35,575 nt of DNA from DATLAN01 sp035527455 (GTDB lineage Bacteria > Planctomycetota > Planctomycetia > Pirellulales > Thermoguttaceae), in NCBI GenBank assembly GCA_035527455.1, contig DATLAN010000646.1, forward strand, positions 1-35,575, read 5' to 3'. Position 1 is the first letter of the stretch. The number at the start of each line of letters is the position of its first letter. Below are positions 21,924-30,091 of this stretch, one piece after another. The notes below the pieces were generated by a model that saw only the letters and a list, made by a program, of their open reading frames with translations, did no database searches and was not told the DNA's origin. The position numbers and the translations under genes are program-made.

Positions 21924-22599
21924 TGCCAAAATCCTCGTGCCGATAGATGTAGCGGGCGATATCCTCGATAATTGCCTGATAGTCTCTCGTGGTCTTGTTT
22001 TCAGGAAGGTGAATGTGCAGGTCAATACATATCGTCGGTGTCGATGCCGCTGGGTGTGATGCGGGCATAGCCTGAGTAGTCAGCTCTGCTGTTGGCGGCA
22101 GTGAAGGTGTCGCCGCAGATGGTAAGCCATCAAAAGTCGCAAACTCGCAGAGCACCTTGAATGTCAGAATCTGACAGCCCAACGTTCGGTCGCTACCGCC
22201 TGAATGGATGTTGAACAGGAGGCGGAGTTTCTCGTCGTCCTTGTACGGCTCGTGGGATGCCTCGAAGAACTTGGCATATGTTGCCTTGATCTTCTCCCCC
22301 AACAGTGCCGGCCCGATGGTCGGCTGCATGAACGAATCGTAGTCCGATGTTGGCCGATTGGACGAGTCAACCAAGCCAATGGTCTTCAGTACCCTAATGA
22401 TCGAATTAGCGTTGGAACCCCCGAGTTCCCATGCCGTCAAGAGGTCGTTGTTTACCCTTGTCGGGCGAGGCCGCTGGGGTACTTCTTTGAGAAACTTTCG
22501 CAGGGCGTTCGGACTTGTCGAGTAGGGATACTTTGGCGCCGCCCTGTTTGAAGCAGCCATCTTCTTCGGGGGCCTTTGTGTTGTTCTCTTCTTTGCCAT
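21916..22599 (-). CDS. DUF5343-type protein, partner of the nuclease
   Basis: A 227-residue protein from ATG 22599, preceded by a strong Shine-Dalgarno (CCGGAGGG). After a basic N-terminus (KKRTTQRPPKK) it shows the DUF5343 pattern. This comprises KYPYSTSPNALRKFLKEVP (23-41), a winged-helix-like part with SIIRVLKTIGLVDSSNRPT, then ALLGEKIKATYAKFFEASH, and TLGCQILTFKVLCEFATF. A Pro/Ala/Ser/Thr-rich linker (159-189) leads to a strand-helix tail (ICIDLHIHLPENKTTRDYQA) that is also common at the end of DUF5343 proteins. DUF5343 looks like a DNA- or ligand-sensing helical domain and is often seen near defence genes; its function is unproven. It overlaps the nuclease gene by 8 bp. The only sequence upstream is about 200 bp bounded by repeats. 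Confidence 0.78.
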   Translation of the reverse strand: MAKKRTTQRPPKKMAASNRAAPKYPYSTSPNALRKFLKEVPQRPRPTRVNNDLLTAWELGGSNANSIIRVLKTIGLVDSSNRPTSDYDSFMQPTIGPALLGEKIKATYAKFFEASHEPYKDDEKLRLLFNIHSGGSDRTLGCQILTFKVLCEFATFDGLPSAATPSLPPTAELTTQAMPASHPAASTPTICIDLHIHLPENKTTRDYQAIIEDIARYIYRHEDFGND

Positions 22600-22615
22600 G
22601 ATGTGCCCTCCGGAC

Positions 22616-22636
22616 GAAAAGGTGTCAGGAACCGTT
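22616..22636 (+). repeat. Cassette repeat, internal direct copy
   Basis: GAAAAGGTGTCAGGAACCGT plus T, same orientation as the copy at 21317, ending 17 bp upstream of the DUF5343 start codon on the minus strand. With the left copy it forms direct repeats exactly enclosing the two genes. Confidence 0.85.
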
Positions 22637-22791
22637 GTTTGCAGATTTTTGCCGATGGAACAGCGATTAAAGGCCAAATCGCTTCATTATGCATTCTACC
22701 CAGGCGATTCAGCGCATGCTACACCAACCGACGGCCGTCGTTCTCAAGGTAGTCCCATGCCGACGATCCTATCGAGAACCGCCCGCCGCCA

Positions 22792-22817
22792 TCAATAACG
22801 GTTCCTGACACCTTTTC
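22792..22817 (-). repeat. Cassette-flanking repeat, right inverted copy
   Basis: Reverse complement of the 26-bp left copy at 21317-21342 (TCAATAACGGTTCCTGACAC then CTTTTC). It lies 19 bp from the end of the RND pump gene. Confidence 0.85.
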
Positions 22818-22835
22818 CCCGATATTCCTCCTCCC

Positions 22836-25800
22836 TCAACTCGCCGCAACCGCTTCTTCCGGCTCGGCGGCTTCGCCGGTTTCCGGCGACTCCGACTCCC
22901 AACCGAGCCGGCGGCGGACGGCGGCCTTGGCGTCCATCATCAGGCTGAAGAGCGTGGGCACCAGCACCAACGTGAAGATGGTCGAGACGACCAGGCCGCC
23001 CAGCACGATGGCGCCTAAGCCGCGGTAGATCTCGCTGCCGGCTCCGGGAAAGAGCACCAGGGGGCAAAGCCCCAGCACGGTGGTCGCCGTGGTCATGAAG
23101 ATCGGGCGGATTCGCGTGCGGACGCTCTGGAGGATGGCCTCGCTGGGGGCCATCGCCTCGTAGCGCATGTGATTGAGCGACTGGTGAACGATCAGGATCG
23201 CGTTGTTGACCACGGTGCCGATGAGGATCACGAAACCGAGCATCGTCAGCACGTCGAGGGTCTGGAATCCGCCGGAAGAGAGTCCCAGGGCCTTCTGCAC
23301 CGGCAGGTAGACGTTCAGCAGCGCCAGCCCGGCCAGGCCCCCGATGGCCCCCAGCGGCACGCTGAGGATGATCACCAGCGGGTAGAGCCAGGACTCGAAC
23401 AGCGCGGCCATCAACAGATAGGTAATCAGCAGCGCGAGCACGAAGTTCCACTTCAGGGCGTTGCCGGTCGCCCGGAGCTTGTCGGCCGTTCCGGCCAGCC
23501 GGATTTCGTACTCGCCGCCGATTTCGCCCGAGTCGCGCATCGGTTGGACGATCTGCCGCTCGATGTTTTCCAAGGCTTCTTCCAAGGGGGTTTCCGGCGA
23601 GGGGCGGACCTCGATGGTGATCGCCCGCTGCTGCTCGCGGCGATTGATCTGTTCCGGTCCGCCGGTCAGCTCGTCGTCGGCCGCGTCGGCCACGGTGACC
23701 AGGCCGCCGGAGGGCGGGGGGAAGGGCAATTGCCTCAGATCGCCGGTGTGCTGGACGGACTTTTCGCTGGCGATGATGGTCAAGTCGATCTTGTCGCCGC
23801 CTTCGTAGTAATCGCCCGCATAGGCCCCGTCGACCAGGGCGTCGACCGTGTAGTCGAAGTCGCGTTTGCTGACGTTCATCTCGGCCATGCGGTTCCACTT
23901 AGGCCGCAGGTGCATTTCGGGGCTGCTCAGGTCGAGGCTGGGTATCGGCCGGGACCGACTGTCGGGCACCACGCCGCCGACCTGTCCCATGATTTGCCCA
24001 CCGAGTTGGACCAGCTTCTCCGGTTCCGGTCCGGTGATTTCGATGTCGATGGTTCGTCCGCTCTGCACGCCCCTTCCCCAGAGACTGGCCTGTTGGGCGA
24101 ATGCGAACGTGCCGGGGATCTGGTTGCCCATCTTGTCGACCAGCGGCACGAGGTCCGCCGCCCTAAGCGGATCCACCGCACGCAGACCGAAGAACACGAA
24201 CCGGCCGGAAGCCACGAAGAAGTAATCGTCGATGGCCGGGTATTCGAGTTCTTCGTTGGCCGGGTCGCCCTTGTCGATGTCCCAGTAGGGTTGGGCTCCG
24301 CCTTCCAGTTGCACGCCGAGTTCCATCAGTTTGTCGATGTTGTAGCCGGAAGGGGGCAGGAGCTGGCCAAAGACCAGGTTCCGGTTGCCCGAGGGCAGGT
24401 ATTCGATCTTCGGCCACAGCGCCCAGGTCAACAGCGCCGCCGCACCCACGAAACCGACCACGGTGATCAGCCGCGCGGCCAGGCTCTTCTGGAGCGCACG
24501 ATTGAGATCGACGACCGCTCGGACGAACGCCGCACCGGCCGCGTCGGCCCGGGCGAGCACGCTTCGGCGTCCGGAGTCGGTGGACGGCTTCCACAGGCCA
24601 TTGTCCGACGGCTCCAAGGCGTCGGGGAACTCTTCGGGCGGTTCCTCCTTTCGCCCTTTGAGGATTCGCGCCGCCGCGGTGGGTATCACGGTGATCGAAA
24701 CCACCAGCGAGAGGGCCACCGCCGAACTGATCGCCAGGGCGATGTCGCGGAAGAGCTGTCCGGCCTCTTCCTCGACGAACAGCACCGGCAGGAACACGGC
24801 CAGCGTGGTGAGCGTCGAGGCGACCACGGCCCCCCAGACCTCCTGGGCCCCGCGGACCGAGGCGACGAACGGTTTCTCGCCGTTCTGGTAATGCCGGAAG
24901 ATGTTTTCCAGCACCACGACGGCGTTGTCGACCAGCATGCCTACGGCAAACGCCAAGCCGGCCAGGCTGATCACGTTGAGCGAGCGACCCATCAGGTGGA
25001 GCATCAAGAAGGTGCCGATGATGCTGGTGGGGATGGCCAGGCCGATGACCAGCGTGGACCGGCCGCTGCGCAGGAACAAGAGCAGCACGCCGACCGTCAG
25101 CACGCTGCCGATGATGATGTTCCACACGACCAGGTCGATGGCCGAGTGGATGTAATCGGTTTCGTCGTAGGCCTGGATCAGCTCGAGGCCTTGCGGGGCG
25201 AGCACTTCCCGATCCAGCCGGTCGCGGACGTCGTAGAGGTCCTCCATGGTGTCCAGCACGTTGGCGCCGGTCTCGCGGACGCAGTTCACGGCGATGCAGT
25301 AGGTGCCGAAGTTCTTGACCAACCCGGTCGGTTTCTTCAGCCCGAGCTGGACCTTGGCCACGTCGCGGACGTGAACGGGTCCTTCGTCGGTCTGCTTGAT
25401 GATCACGTCGGCCACGTTCTTGGGGGTCTCGAACTGTCCGGTAACGCGAACCAGGTATCGCCGCTTGCCGTCCCAGACGTCGCCGGCGGTGGAGTCGCGG
25501 TTCTGGTCCGTCAGGGCGTTGCGGACGTCGGTGATCGTCAGCCGGCGTGCGGCCAGTTTCTCCGGGTCGACGATCACCTGCATCTCTTCTTCCCGCCCGC
25601 CGTAGACGTTCGACTTGGAGACGCCCTCGACGCGTTCGAAGGCGGCCTTGACGCGGTCTTCGACGAACCGCAGCATTCCCGGCACGTAAATGTCCTTCGG
25701 CAGCAACTCCTTGATCTGGTCTTCGACTTCGGGATGCTCTTCGACCAGTTGCAGCAGCCGCCGGGTCCTCAGGCCGGAATTGTGGGCCTGCCGGGGCCGT

Positions 25801-26300
25801 TCCAGCAGATCCTTCAGCTCGGGATGCGACGCCTGGAACTGGGCGATCTCCTCGGCCGAGGCCGCCCGCGGACGGAGAATGAACCAGGCGATCGCGTTGG
25901 CGTTCGGGTCGGACGTGCTGATGACCGGCTCGTCGGCCTCCTCGGGATACTCGGGGACCTGCTGCAGCCGGATGCTGACGCGGCGCAGGGCGGTGTCGAT
26001 GTCGGTTCCCACGGCGAATTCCATGGTGATGCGCCCCTGCGAATGGGAGCATTCCGACGACATCTTCGTCACGCCCTGCACGGCCTTGAGCTGTTCTTCC
26101 TGCTCCAGGACGATCTCGCGCTCGATCTCCTGCGGCGCGGCGCCCCGCCAATGCGTCTCGACGGTGACCGTGGGGATCTGCACCTCGGGCGTAAGCTGCA
26201 TGGGCATCCGTGCCAGCCCGATGAAGCCGAACAGCACGAACAGCAGCACGCCGACCGCGACTTTAACCGGATTGTGAACGAAAACTTCGATCAGTTGCAT
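22836..26300 (-). CDS. RND efflux pump, inner-membrane subunit
   Basis: A 1154-residue AcrB/MdtB-type permease. The N-terminus (MQLIEVFVHNPVKVAVGVLL) and the duplicated layout of membrane and porter domains are typical. TM4 carries GMLVDNAVVVLENIF, the proton-relay Asp followed by Asn, a variant common in one large branch of the family. The second half has RTRIRPIFMTTATTVLGLCP. It uses the proton gradient to drive substrates, through the adaptor encoded next (26334-27671), out of the envelope. It is about 100 residues longer than usual because of a charged helical insertion (about 146-205, Glu/Arg-rich) in the first porter domain and a cytoplasmic loop near KGRKEEPPEEFPD. No outer-membrane channel gene is adjacent, so a TolC-type partner must come from elsewhere. 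The stop is close to the nuclease cassette. Confidence 0.95.
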   Translation of the reverse strand: MQLIEVFVHNPVKVAVGVLLFVLFGFIGLARMPMQLTPEVQIPTVTVETHWRGAAPQEIEREIVLEQEEQLKAVQGVTKMSSECSHSQGRITMEFAVGTDIDTALRRVSIRLQQVPEYPEEADEPVISTSDPNANAIAWFILRPRAASAEEIAQFQASHPELKDLLERPRQAHNSGLRTRRLLQLVEEHPEVEDQIKELLPKDIYVPGMLRFVEDRVKAAFERVEGVSKSNVYGGREEEMQVIVDPEKLAARRLTITDVRNALTDQNRDSTAGDVWDGKRRYLVRVTGQFETPKNVADVIIKQTDEGPVHVRDVAKVQLGLKKPTGLVKNFGTYCIAVNCVRETGANVLDTMEDLYDVRDRLDREVLAPQGLELIQAYDETDYIHSAIDLVVWNIIIGSVLTVGVLLLFLRSGRSTLVIGLAIPTSIIGTFLMLHLMGRSLNVISLAGLAFAVGMLVDNAVVVLENIFRHYQNGEKPFVASVRGAQEVWGAVVASTLTTLAVFLPVLFVEEEAGQLFRDIALAISSAVALSLVVSITVIPTAAARILKGRKEEPPEEFPDALEPSDNGLWKPSTDSGRRSVLARADAAGAAFVRAVVDLNRALQKSLAARLITVVGFVGAAALLTWALWPKIEYLPSGNRNLVFGQLLPPSGYNIDKLMELGVQLEGGAQPYWDIDKGDPANEELEYPAIDDYFFVASGRFVFFGLRAVDPLRAADLVPLVDKMGNQIPGTFAFAQQASLWGRGVQSGRTIDIEITGPEPEKLVQLGGQIMGQVGGVVPDSRSRPIPSLDLSSPEMHLRPKWNRMAEMNVSKRDFDYTVDALVDGAYAGDYYEGGDKIDLTIIASEKSVQHTGDLRQLPFPPPSGGLVTVADAADDELTGGPEQINRREQQRAITIEVRPSPETPLEEALENIERQIVQPMRDSGEIGGEYEIRLAGTADKLRATGNALKWNFVLALLITYLLMAALFESWLYPLVIILSVPLGAIGGLAGLALLNVYLPVQKALGLSSGGFQTLDVLTMLGFVILIGTVVNNAILIVHQSLNHMRYEAMAPSEAILQSVRTRIRPIFMTTATTVLGLCPLVLFPGAGSEIYRGLGAIVLGGLVVSTIFTLVLVPTLFSLMMDAKAAVRRRLGWESESPETGEAAEPEEAVAAS

Positions 26301-26333
26301 GGCCGGCGGGGAATTGCAGGAGTCATTCTCTGG

Positions 26334-27671
26334 TCAATCCTTCACGATGGATACGGGGTTGCCGGGGAAGAGGCGTTCGTTTCCTTCGGTCACGACTCGG
26401 TCGCCCGGCCGAAGCATGCCGCGCACTTCGATCAGGTCGCCCTGCGTGGCGCCTAATTCGACCGGCACGCGTCGTGCCACCCCGTTCGGAAGCGGCATGC
26501 CTTGCTGCTGGTACTGGGCCACCAACGGTTCCGGCGCCGGGTCGATCACGCAGACGAACGGCGACCGCGGGTCCAGAACCAGTCCGTCCTTGGGCACCAC
26601 CAGGACCGTGTCCGGTCTGCCGACCGGGAGCGTGACGCGGGCGAACATGCCGGGCTTCAGCAGCGGGCCCTCCGGGCCGGAGGGATTCTCCAAACGCACC
26701 TTGACCGGGAAACTCCGCGAATGAACGTCGGCCCGGGGTACGATCAAGACGACCTGACCGTCCCGCAACCGATCCGGCAAGGCCTCGATCATCACGCCGG
26801 CGGTCATGCCCACCGTCAGTCGCGAGAAATACTCCTCCGGCACGGGCACTTCGACGTCGACCGACTTTATCTCGACCAACTCCACGATCGGATCGCCCTT
26901 GGCAATCCACTGCCCGACCTCGGTGTGTTCCTTGGTCACGTAGCCTTCGAAGGGGGCGCGGATCGTCTTCTGCTCGATGTCGTCCGCCAGGGCGTCGACC
27001 GCCGCCTGCTGGGCCTCGACGCGGGCGGCGGTCTGGAGGTATTTCTCTTGTTCGGAACCGGCCACCGCGGCCAAGGCGGCCTCGCTCTCGATGACTTTCT
27101 GCGCGGCCGCCACCCAAACCGACTCCGCCTCGTCCAGATCGTCCTTGCTGATGGCCTTGCGATCGTACAGGGGCTTCGTGCGCTCCCAGCGGGTCTCGGC
27201 GAGTTTCAGCAACGCCTTGGACACCCCCAACCGAGCCTGGGCCTGGTCGATCTCGCTCGGCAGGGTCTTCTTCAGCGCGAGTTCCTCTTGCTGCAGGCTC
27301 GCCAGTTGGGCCTTGGCGGCGGCCAGGTGGATCTCCGTTTGCCTCGTCCGCAGCCGGGCCAAAGCCTGGCCTTCCGCGACGTGGTCGCCTTCGTTGACCG
27401 AGAGTTCCTCCACCTTGCCTTCCACCAGGCTGCCCACCACGCTGGTCCGCACCGGCGTGACCGAACCGACGAACGTCTTTCCGGTGGACAGCTCGGCAGA
27501 TTGCACCTCGGCCACGATCACCCGCGCCGGCGGCGGCAGGTCCCCGGGCGGCTGGGCCGCGGCCGCGGCGGCAATTCCCAGCACGCCACAGCCGAGGAGC
27601 AACCAGCCAAGCGGCGGAATCGGGCTCTGCCCGGCCCGCAAAACGTCAGCCAAGAGGACAATTTGCCTCAT
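26334..27671 (-). CDS. RND periplasmic adaptor (membrane fusion protein)
   Basis: A 445-residue adaptor. I start it at ATG 27671, which has a GGAGGGAG site and gives a signal-like N-terminus (WLLLGCGVLGIAAAAAAQPP). The order is classical. First comes the first half of the lipoyl/barrel-sandwich domain (VGSLVEGKVEELSVNEGDHV). A long alpha-hairpin follows, with Leu/Ala/Gln heptads (about 110-215). The second lipoyl half is KTIRAPFEGYVTKEHTEVGQ, then the beta-barrel VDVEVPVPEEYFSRL and the membrane-proximal region ending LRPGDRVVTEGNERLFPG. It connects the inner pump to an outer-membrane channel across the periplasm. It lies 33 bp upstream of the pump gene on the same strand, so the two form an operon. 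A 293-bp divergent gap separates it from the zinc-ribbon gene. Confidence 0.94.
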   Translation of the reverse strand: MRQIVLLADVLRAGQSPIPPLGWLLLGCGVLGIAAAAAAQPPGDLPPPARVIVAEVQSAELSTGKTFVGSVTPVRTSVVGSLVEGKVEELSVNEGDHVAEGQALARLRTRQTEIHLAAAKAQLASLQQEELALKKTLPSEIDQAQARLGVSKALLKLAETRWERTKPLYDRKAISKDDLDEAESVWVAAAQKVIESEAALAAVAGSEQEKYLQTAARVEAQQAAVDALADDIEQKTIRAPFEGYVTKEHTEVGQWIAKGDPIVELVEIKSVDVEVPVPEEYFSRLTVGMTAGVMIEALPDRLRDGQVVLIVPRADVHSRSFPVKVRLENPSGPEGPLLKPGMFARVTLPVGRPDTVLVVPKDGLVLDPRSPFVCVIDPAPEPLVAQYQQQGMPLPNGVARRVPVELGATQGDLIEVRGMLRPGDRVVTEGNERLFPGNPVSIVKD

Positions 27672-27964
27672 CACTCCCTCCGAAGAACAGTCTGCTCTTT
27701 TTCGCGGCGCAGGGTGCCCCAAAACGCGAAAACCCATCCTCTCAATGGTAATTCGCCCCCTAAGCCGGGTCAAGCAAACCGCGAGAAAGGGGCTGTGGGA
27801 GTGCCGAAAGGTCTGCTCTGTGCGAAGCACGCTGCGGGTCGTTCCGGCAAAGTGGACCTACCCCCCTTTCGGCGCGAACCGCTTGACTTGGCCCTTGGCG
27901 GCGAGGAGACTGGAAGCATGGGGGAAAACCCATTTCCACGGTTCGCTCGCCGAACTTGTCGCAC

Positions 27965-29413
27965 ATGACCATCCGTTTCCGCTGCCCTTCAGGCCATCGT
28001 TTGACCGCGCCCGACGGCCTCGCCGGACAAAGGGTCCGTTGTCCGCAATGCCGGGAGACGGTCAGCGTGCCGGGTGAGCCTCAACGGAAGTCCGAACCGC
28101 AGCCGGCAGTTTCCGCCAAGCCCCGTGGCGACCAGTCGGCCCTTGAAACTCCTCCGCCGTTGCCCGAGCCACCTAAGCCCGAACCCCCGGCCGCACCGCA
28201 AGAGGAAAAGTGGTCGGAGCAAGTGCAGCCGGCGCTGGCCATCCTGGATGAAGATTCCCGGCAACCTGCTCCCGCGGCCCCATCGGCGTCGTCGCACGAG
28301 GCGAACTCTGCACCCCCGCCGCTGCCCGGCGGATCGGTCGAAAAGAGACAGGTCTCCTCGTCGAAGGACGCCCCGAAGCCGGCCGTTTCAATGCCCAATG
28401 CGAAGCCGGCAACCCCGAAGCCCGATGCCAAGCCGTTCGCCGCGAAGTCCGATCCGAAACCGGCGGTCTCGAAGTCCGATGCCAAGCCGGCCAAGCTCAA
28501 GTCGGATCCGAAACCGGCGACCCCGAGATCCGATCCTAAGCCGGCCGCCCCGAAGTCGGATGCCAAGCCGGCCAAGAGCAAGGCGCCGCAACCCGCGCCG
28601 CCGAGGCCCAAGCTCTTCAGGGCCGAAAAGCTGCAGGAAGCCGTGCCACCTCCTTCGCCTCCGCCGCCGGCACCGATGGCGATCCCCGACTTCGCCTCGG
28701 TCGAGCCGTCGCCGCCGTCCACGCGACGATCCGGGCGCCGCGGGCGCCGCCGCGATCGAAAGCGGGCCAAGCCCCAAGAGAAGCCGTCGCCCTGGTCGAC
28801 CTCCGACGAGCAGGTGCAGCCGACGCCCTCCGCGGCCGCCGAACCGACGCCCTCCGCGGCCGCCGAACGGTCGCCCGCCGTGGCCGCCGAACGGTCGTTT
28901 CGGACACCTCCCCGGCCGCGGCGCGATCGTGGGCGGCCTAAGGTGATCCCGCCGGGCGTCTACCGGCCGGACATCGGCAAGATCGCCACCGTGCGGGGCC
29001 TGGCGATCATCCTGTCGCTGATCGTGGCCTTCAGTATTGGCCCGGCGGTGTACGCGATGTTTTCGGGCACGGGCCCGGTTCCGGCCTGGTCCCGGCTGGT
29101 GTTGCTGGTCGGCGGCTTGCAGATGGCCTACATCCTCTGGATGGTCGCCGCGCCCGACTGGGCCAGCGTGTGGGTGGTGATGCTGTCGTTCGCGGCGGTT
29201 TCGGCCGTTTACGGGATGGCCACGGGCGTGTCGTTGGCCCCACCGCTATCGCAGCCGGAGTTCTTGGGGATGAGCGACCAGGTCCACCGTTCCGCGAAGT
29301 TCTGGTGCGCGGCGGTCACGGCCACCATGGCGTTAGCCACCTACCTCTGCGGCCGCAACAGCGCCCGCTGGCGCCGCAGCCTCGAATTGCAGCACGCGGG
29401 CAGAAACCGGTGA
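27965..29413 (+). CDS. Zinc-ribbon, Lys/Pro-repeat membrane protein
   Basis: A 482-residue protein from ATG 27965. Residues 1-37 form a small zinc finger of the planctomycete type (RCPSGHRL...RVRCPQCRE, Cys7, His11, Cys26, Cys29). A long low-complexity linker follows, first Pro/Glu/Ser-rich, then about 140-210 a repeat of the 8-10 residue unit K(S/P)D-x-KPA. Next come Pro/Arg-rich stretches, including the cluster STRRSGRRGRRRDRKRAK. The C-terminus has about four hydrophobic segments from residue 340 on (VRGLAIILSLIVAFSIGPAV, then LVLLVGGLQMAYILWMVAAP, and two more). So a nucleic-acid- or protein-binding finger appears tethered to the membrane by a flexible cationic arm. Function unknown. It is divergent from the adaptor gene. 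Confidence 0.8.
   Translation: MTIRFRCPSGHRLTAPDGLAGQRVRCPQCRETVSVPGEPQRKSEPQPAVSAKPRGDQSALETPPPLPEPPKPEPPAAPQEEKWSEQVQPALAILDEDSRQPAPAAPSASSHEANSAPPPLPGGSVEKRQVSSSKDAPKPAVSMPNAKPATPKPDAKPFAAKSDPKPAVSKSDAKPAKLKSDPKPATPRSDPKPAAPKSDAKPAKSKAPQPAPPRPKLFRAEKLQEAVPPPSPPPPAPMAIPDFASVEPSPPSTRRSGRRGRRRDRKRAKPQEKPSPWSTSDEQVQPTPSAAAEPTPSAAAERSPAVAAERSFRTPPRPRRDRGRPKVIPPGVYRPDIGKIATVRGLAIILSLIVAFSIGPAVYAMFSGTGPVPAWSRLVLLVGGLQMAYILWMVAAPDWASVWVVMLSFAAVSAVYGMATGVSLAPPLSQPEFLGMSDQVHRSAKFWCAAVTATMALATYLCGRNSARWRRSLELQHAGRNR
28390..28580 (+). repeat. Coding tandem repeat (KSDxKPA units)
   Basis: Around seven imperfect units of about 24-30 bp, such as AAGTCCGATCCGAAACCGGC, lie inside the zinc-ribbon gene and encode the Lys/Pro/Asp linker. 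Such arrays can change copy number by slippage or recombination. Confidence 0.75.
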
Positions 29414-29577
29414 GCGCGACACGTGTGGCATCTTATGCCCCGAAACAGGTGCAGCAACAGAGTGTAGGCCGACCGGTGGGGTACAGGTGGGGTAACTTCA
29501 GAATTGCCATTGACCGGCTGAGGGCTAGAGGCTATAAGGTGCGACTCTTTTGTGTTCCGAGTAGGACAATCACCACG

Positions 29578-30018
29578 ATGGATACGATGCCCATGGAAGG
29601 GCCACACAACGTCAGGACTACCGATAGGCTTGCAGTCTTGGGAATTCTTGCTTCGCCGATTGAAGATCGGCGATCAGCCGCGCCTGACGTGCTGGGTCAT
29701 CTGGCGGACCGGCTGATTCGGCCCTCTGATCTGGCACTGGTGGCCGAGCACGTACGGGAACAGTGGCCGAAGGTCTCCGCGATCCGCTGTGGAGTACATG
29801 GCGATCGACCGTACTTGGCTATTCACATTCACCCGTTCTCTCAAGCTGCACAGCGGGAACACTGGCCTTTGGCAGACTGGGTTAAGATTGCCTTGAAAAC
29901 GGACGACCTCCAGTTCTTCTTGCTTCCACCGATGGAGCGGCTTCCCTTCTCCTGCGAAGTCTCGGTGTATGAAACCGTAACCGACGAAATCGACTACGGG
30001 ATACCGAGGGCGGCGTAG
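29578..30018 (+). CDS. Hypothetical protein next to the cyclase gene
   Basis: A 146-residue protein from ATG 29578 (alternative ATGs at 29587 and 29593). The start is uncertain because no clear ribosome-binding site exists. Composition and codon use look coding, and GC is lower than in the flanking core genes. The sequence is soluble: RLAVLGILASPIEDRRSAAP, a helical LADRLIRPSDLALVAEHVRE, a strand pair AIRCGVHGDRPYLAIHIHPF, and a C-terminal LQFFLLPPMERLPFSCEVSV. I do not recognise it. It is convergent with the cyclase gene (73-bp gap) and may belong to the same accessory patch. Confidence 0.55.
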   Translation: MDTMPMEGPHNVRTTDRLAVLGILASPIEDRRSAAPDVLGHLADRLIRPSDLALVAEHVREQWPKVSAIRCGVHGDRPYLAIHIHPFSQAAQREHWPLADWVKIALKTDDLQFFLLPPMERLPFSCEVSVYETVTDEIDYGIPRAA

Positions 30019-30091
30019 GTCCGCGGTTTGGTCAAGACTCCTCGTTCGCTGTGAAGTCCTATCGGCGGGCCTAACTTGCCACTCCAAGCTC

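Noticed and set aside
21363..22599. Classical type II restriction-modification system
   Set aside because: The nuclease resembles DpnII/MboI, but there is no methyltransferase gene; the partner is a DUF5343 protein without SAM-binding motifs.
23169..26456. Open frame of about 1095 codons on the plus strand
   Set aside because: It is antisense to the RND pump gene, rich in Arg, Asp, His and Gln as expected for a shadow of a high-GC gene, and has no recognisable domain.
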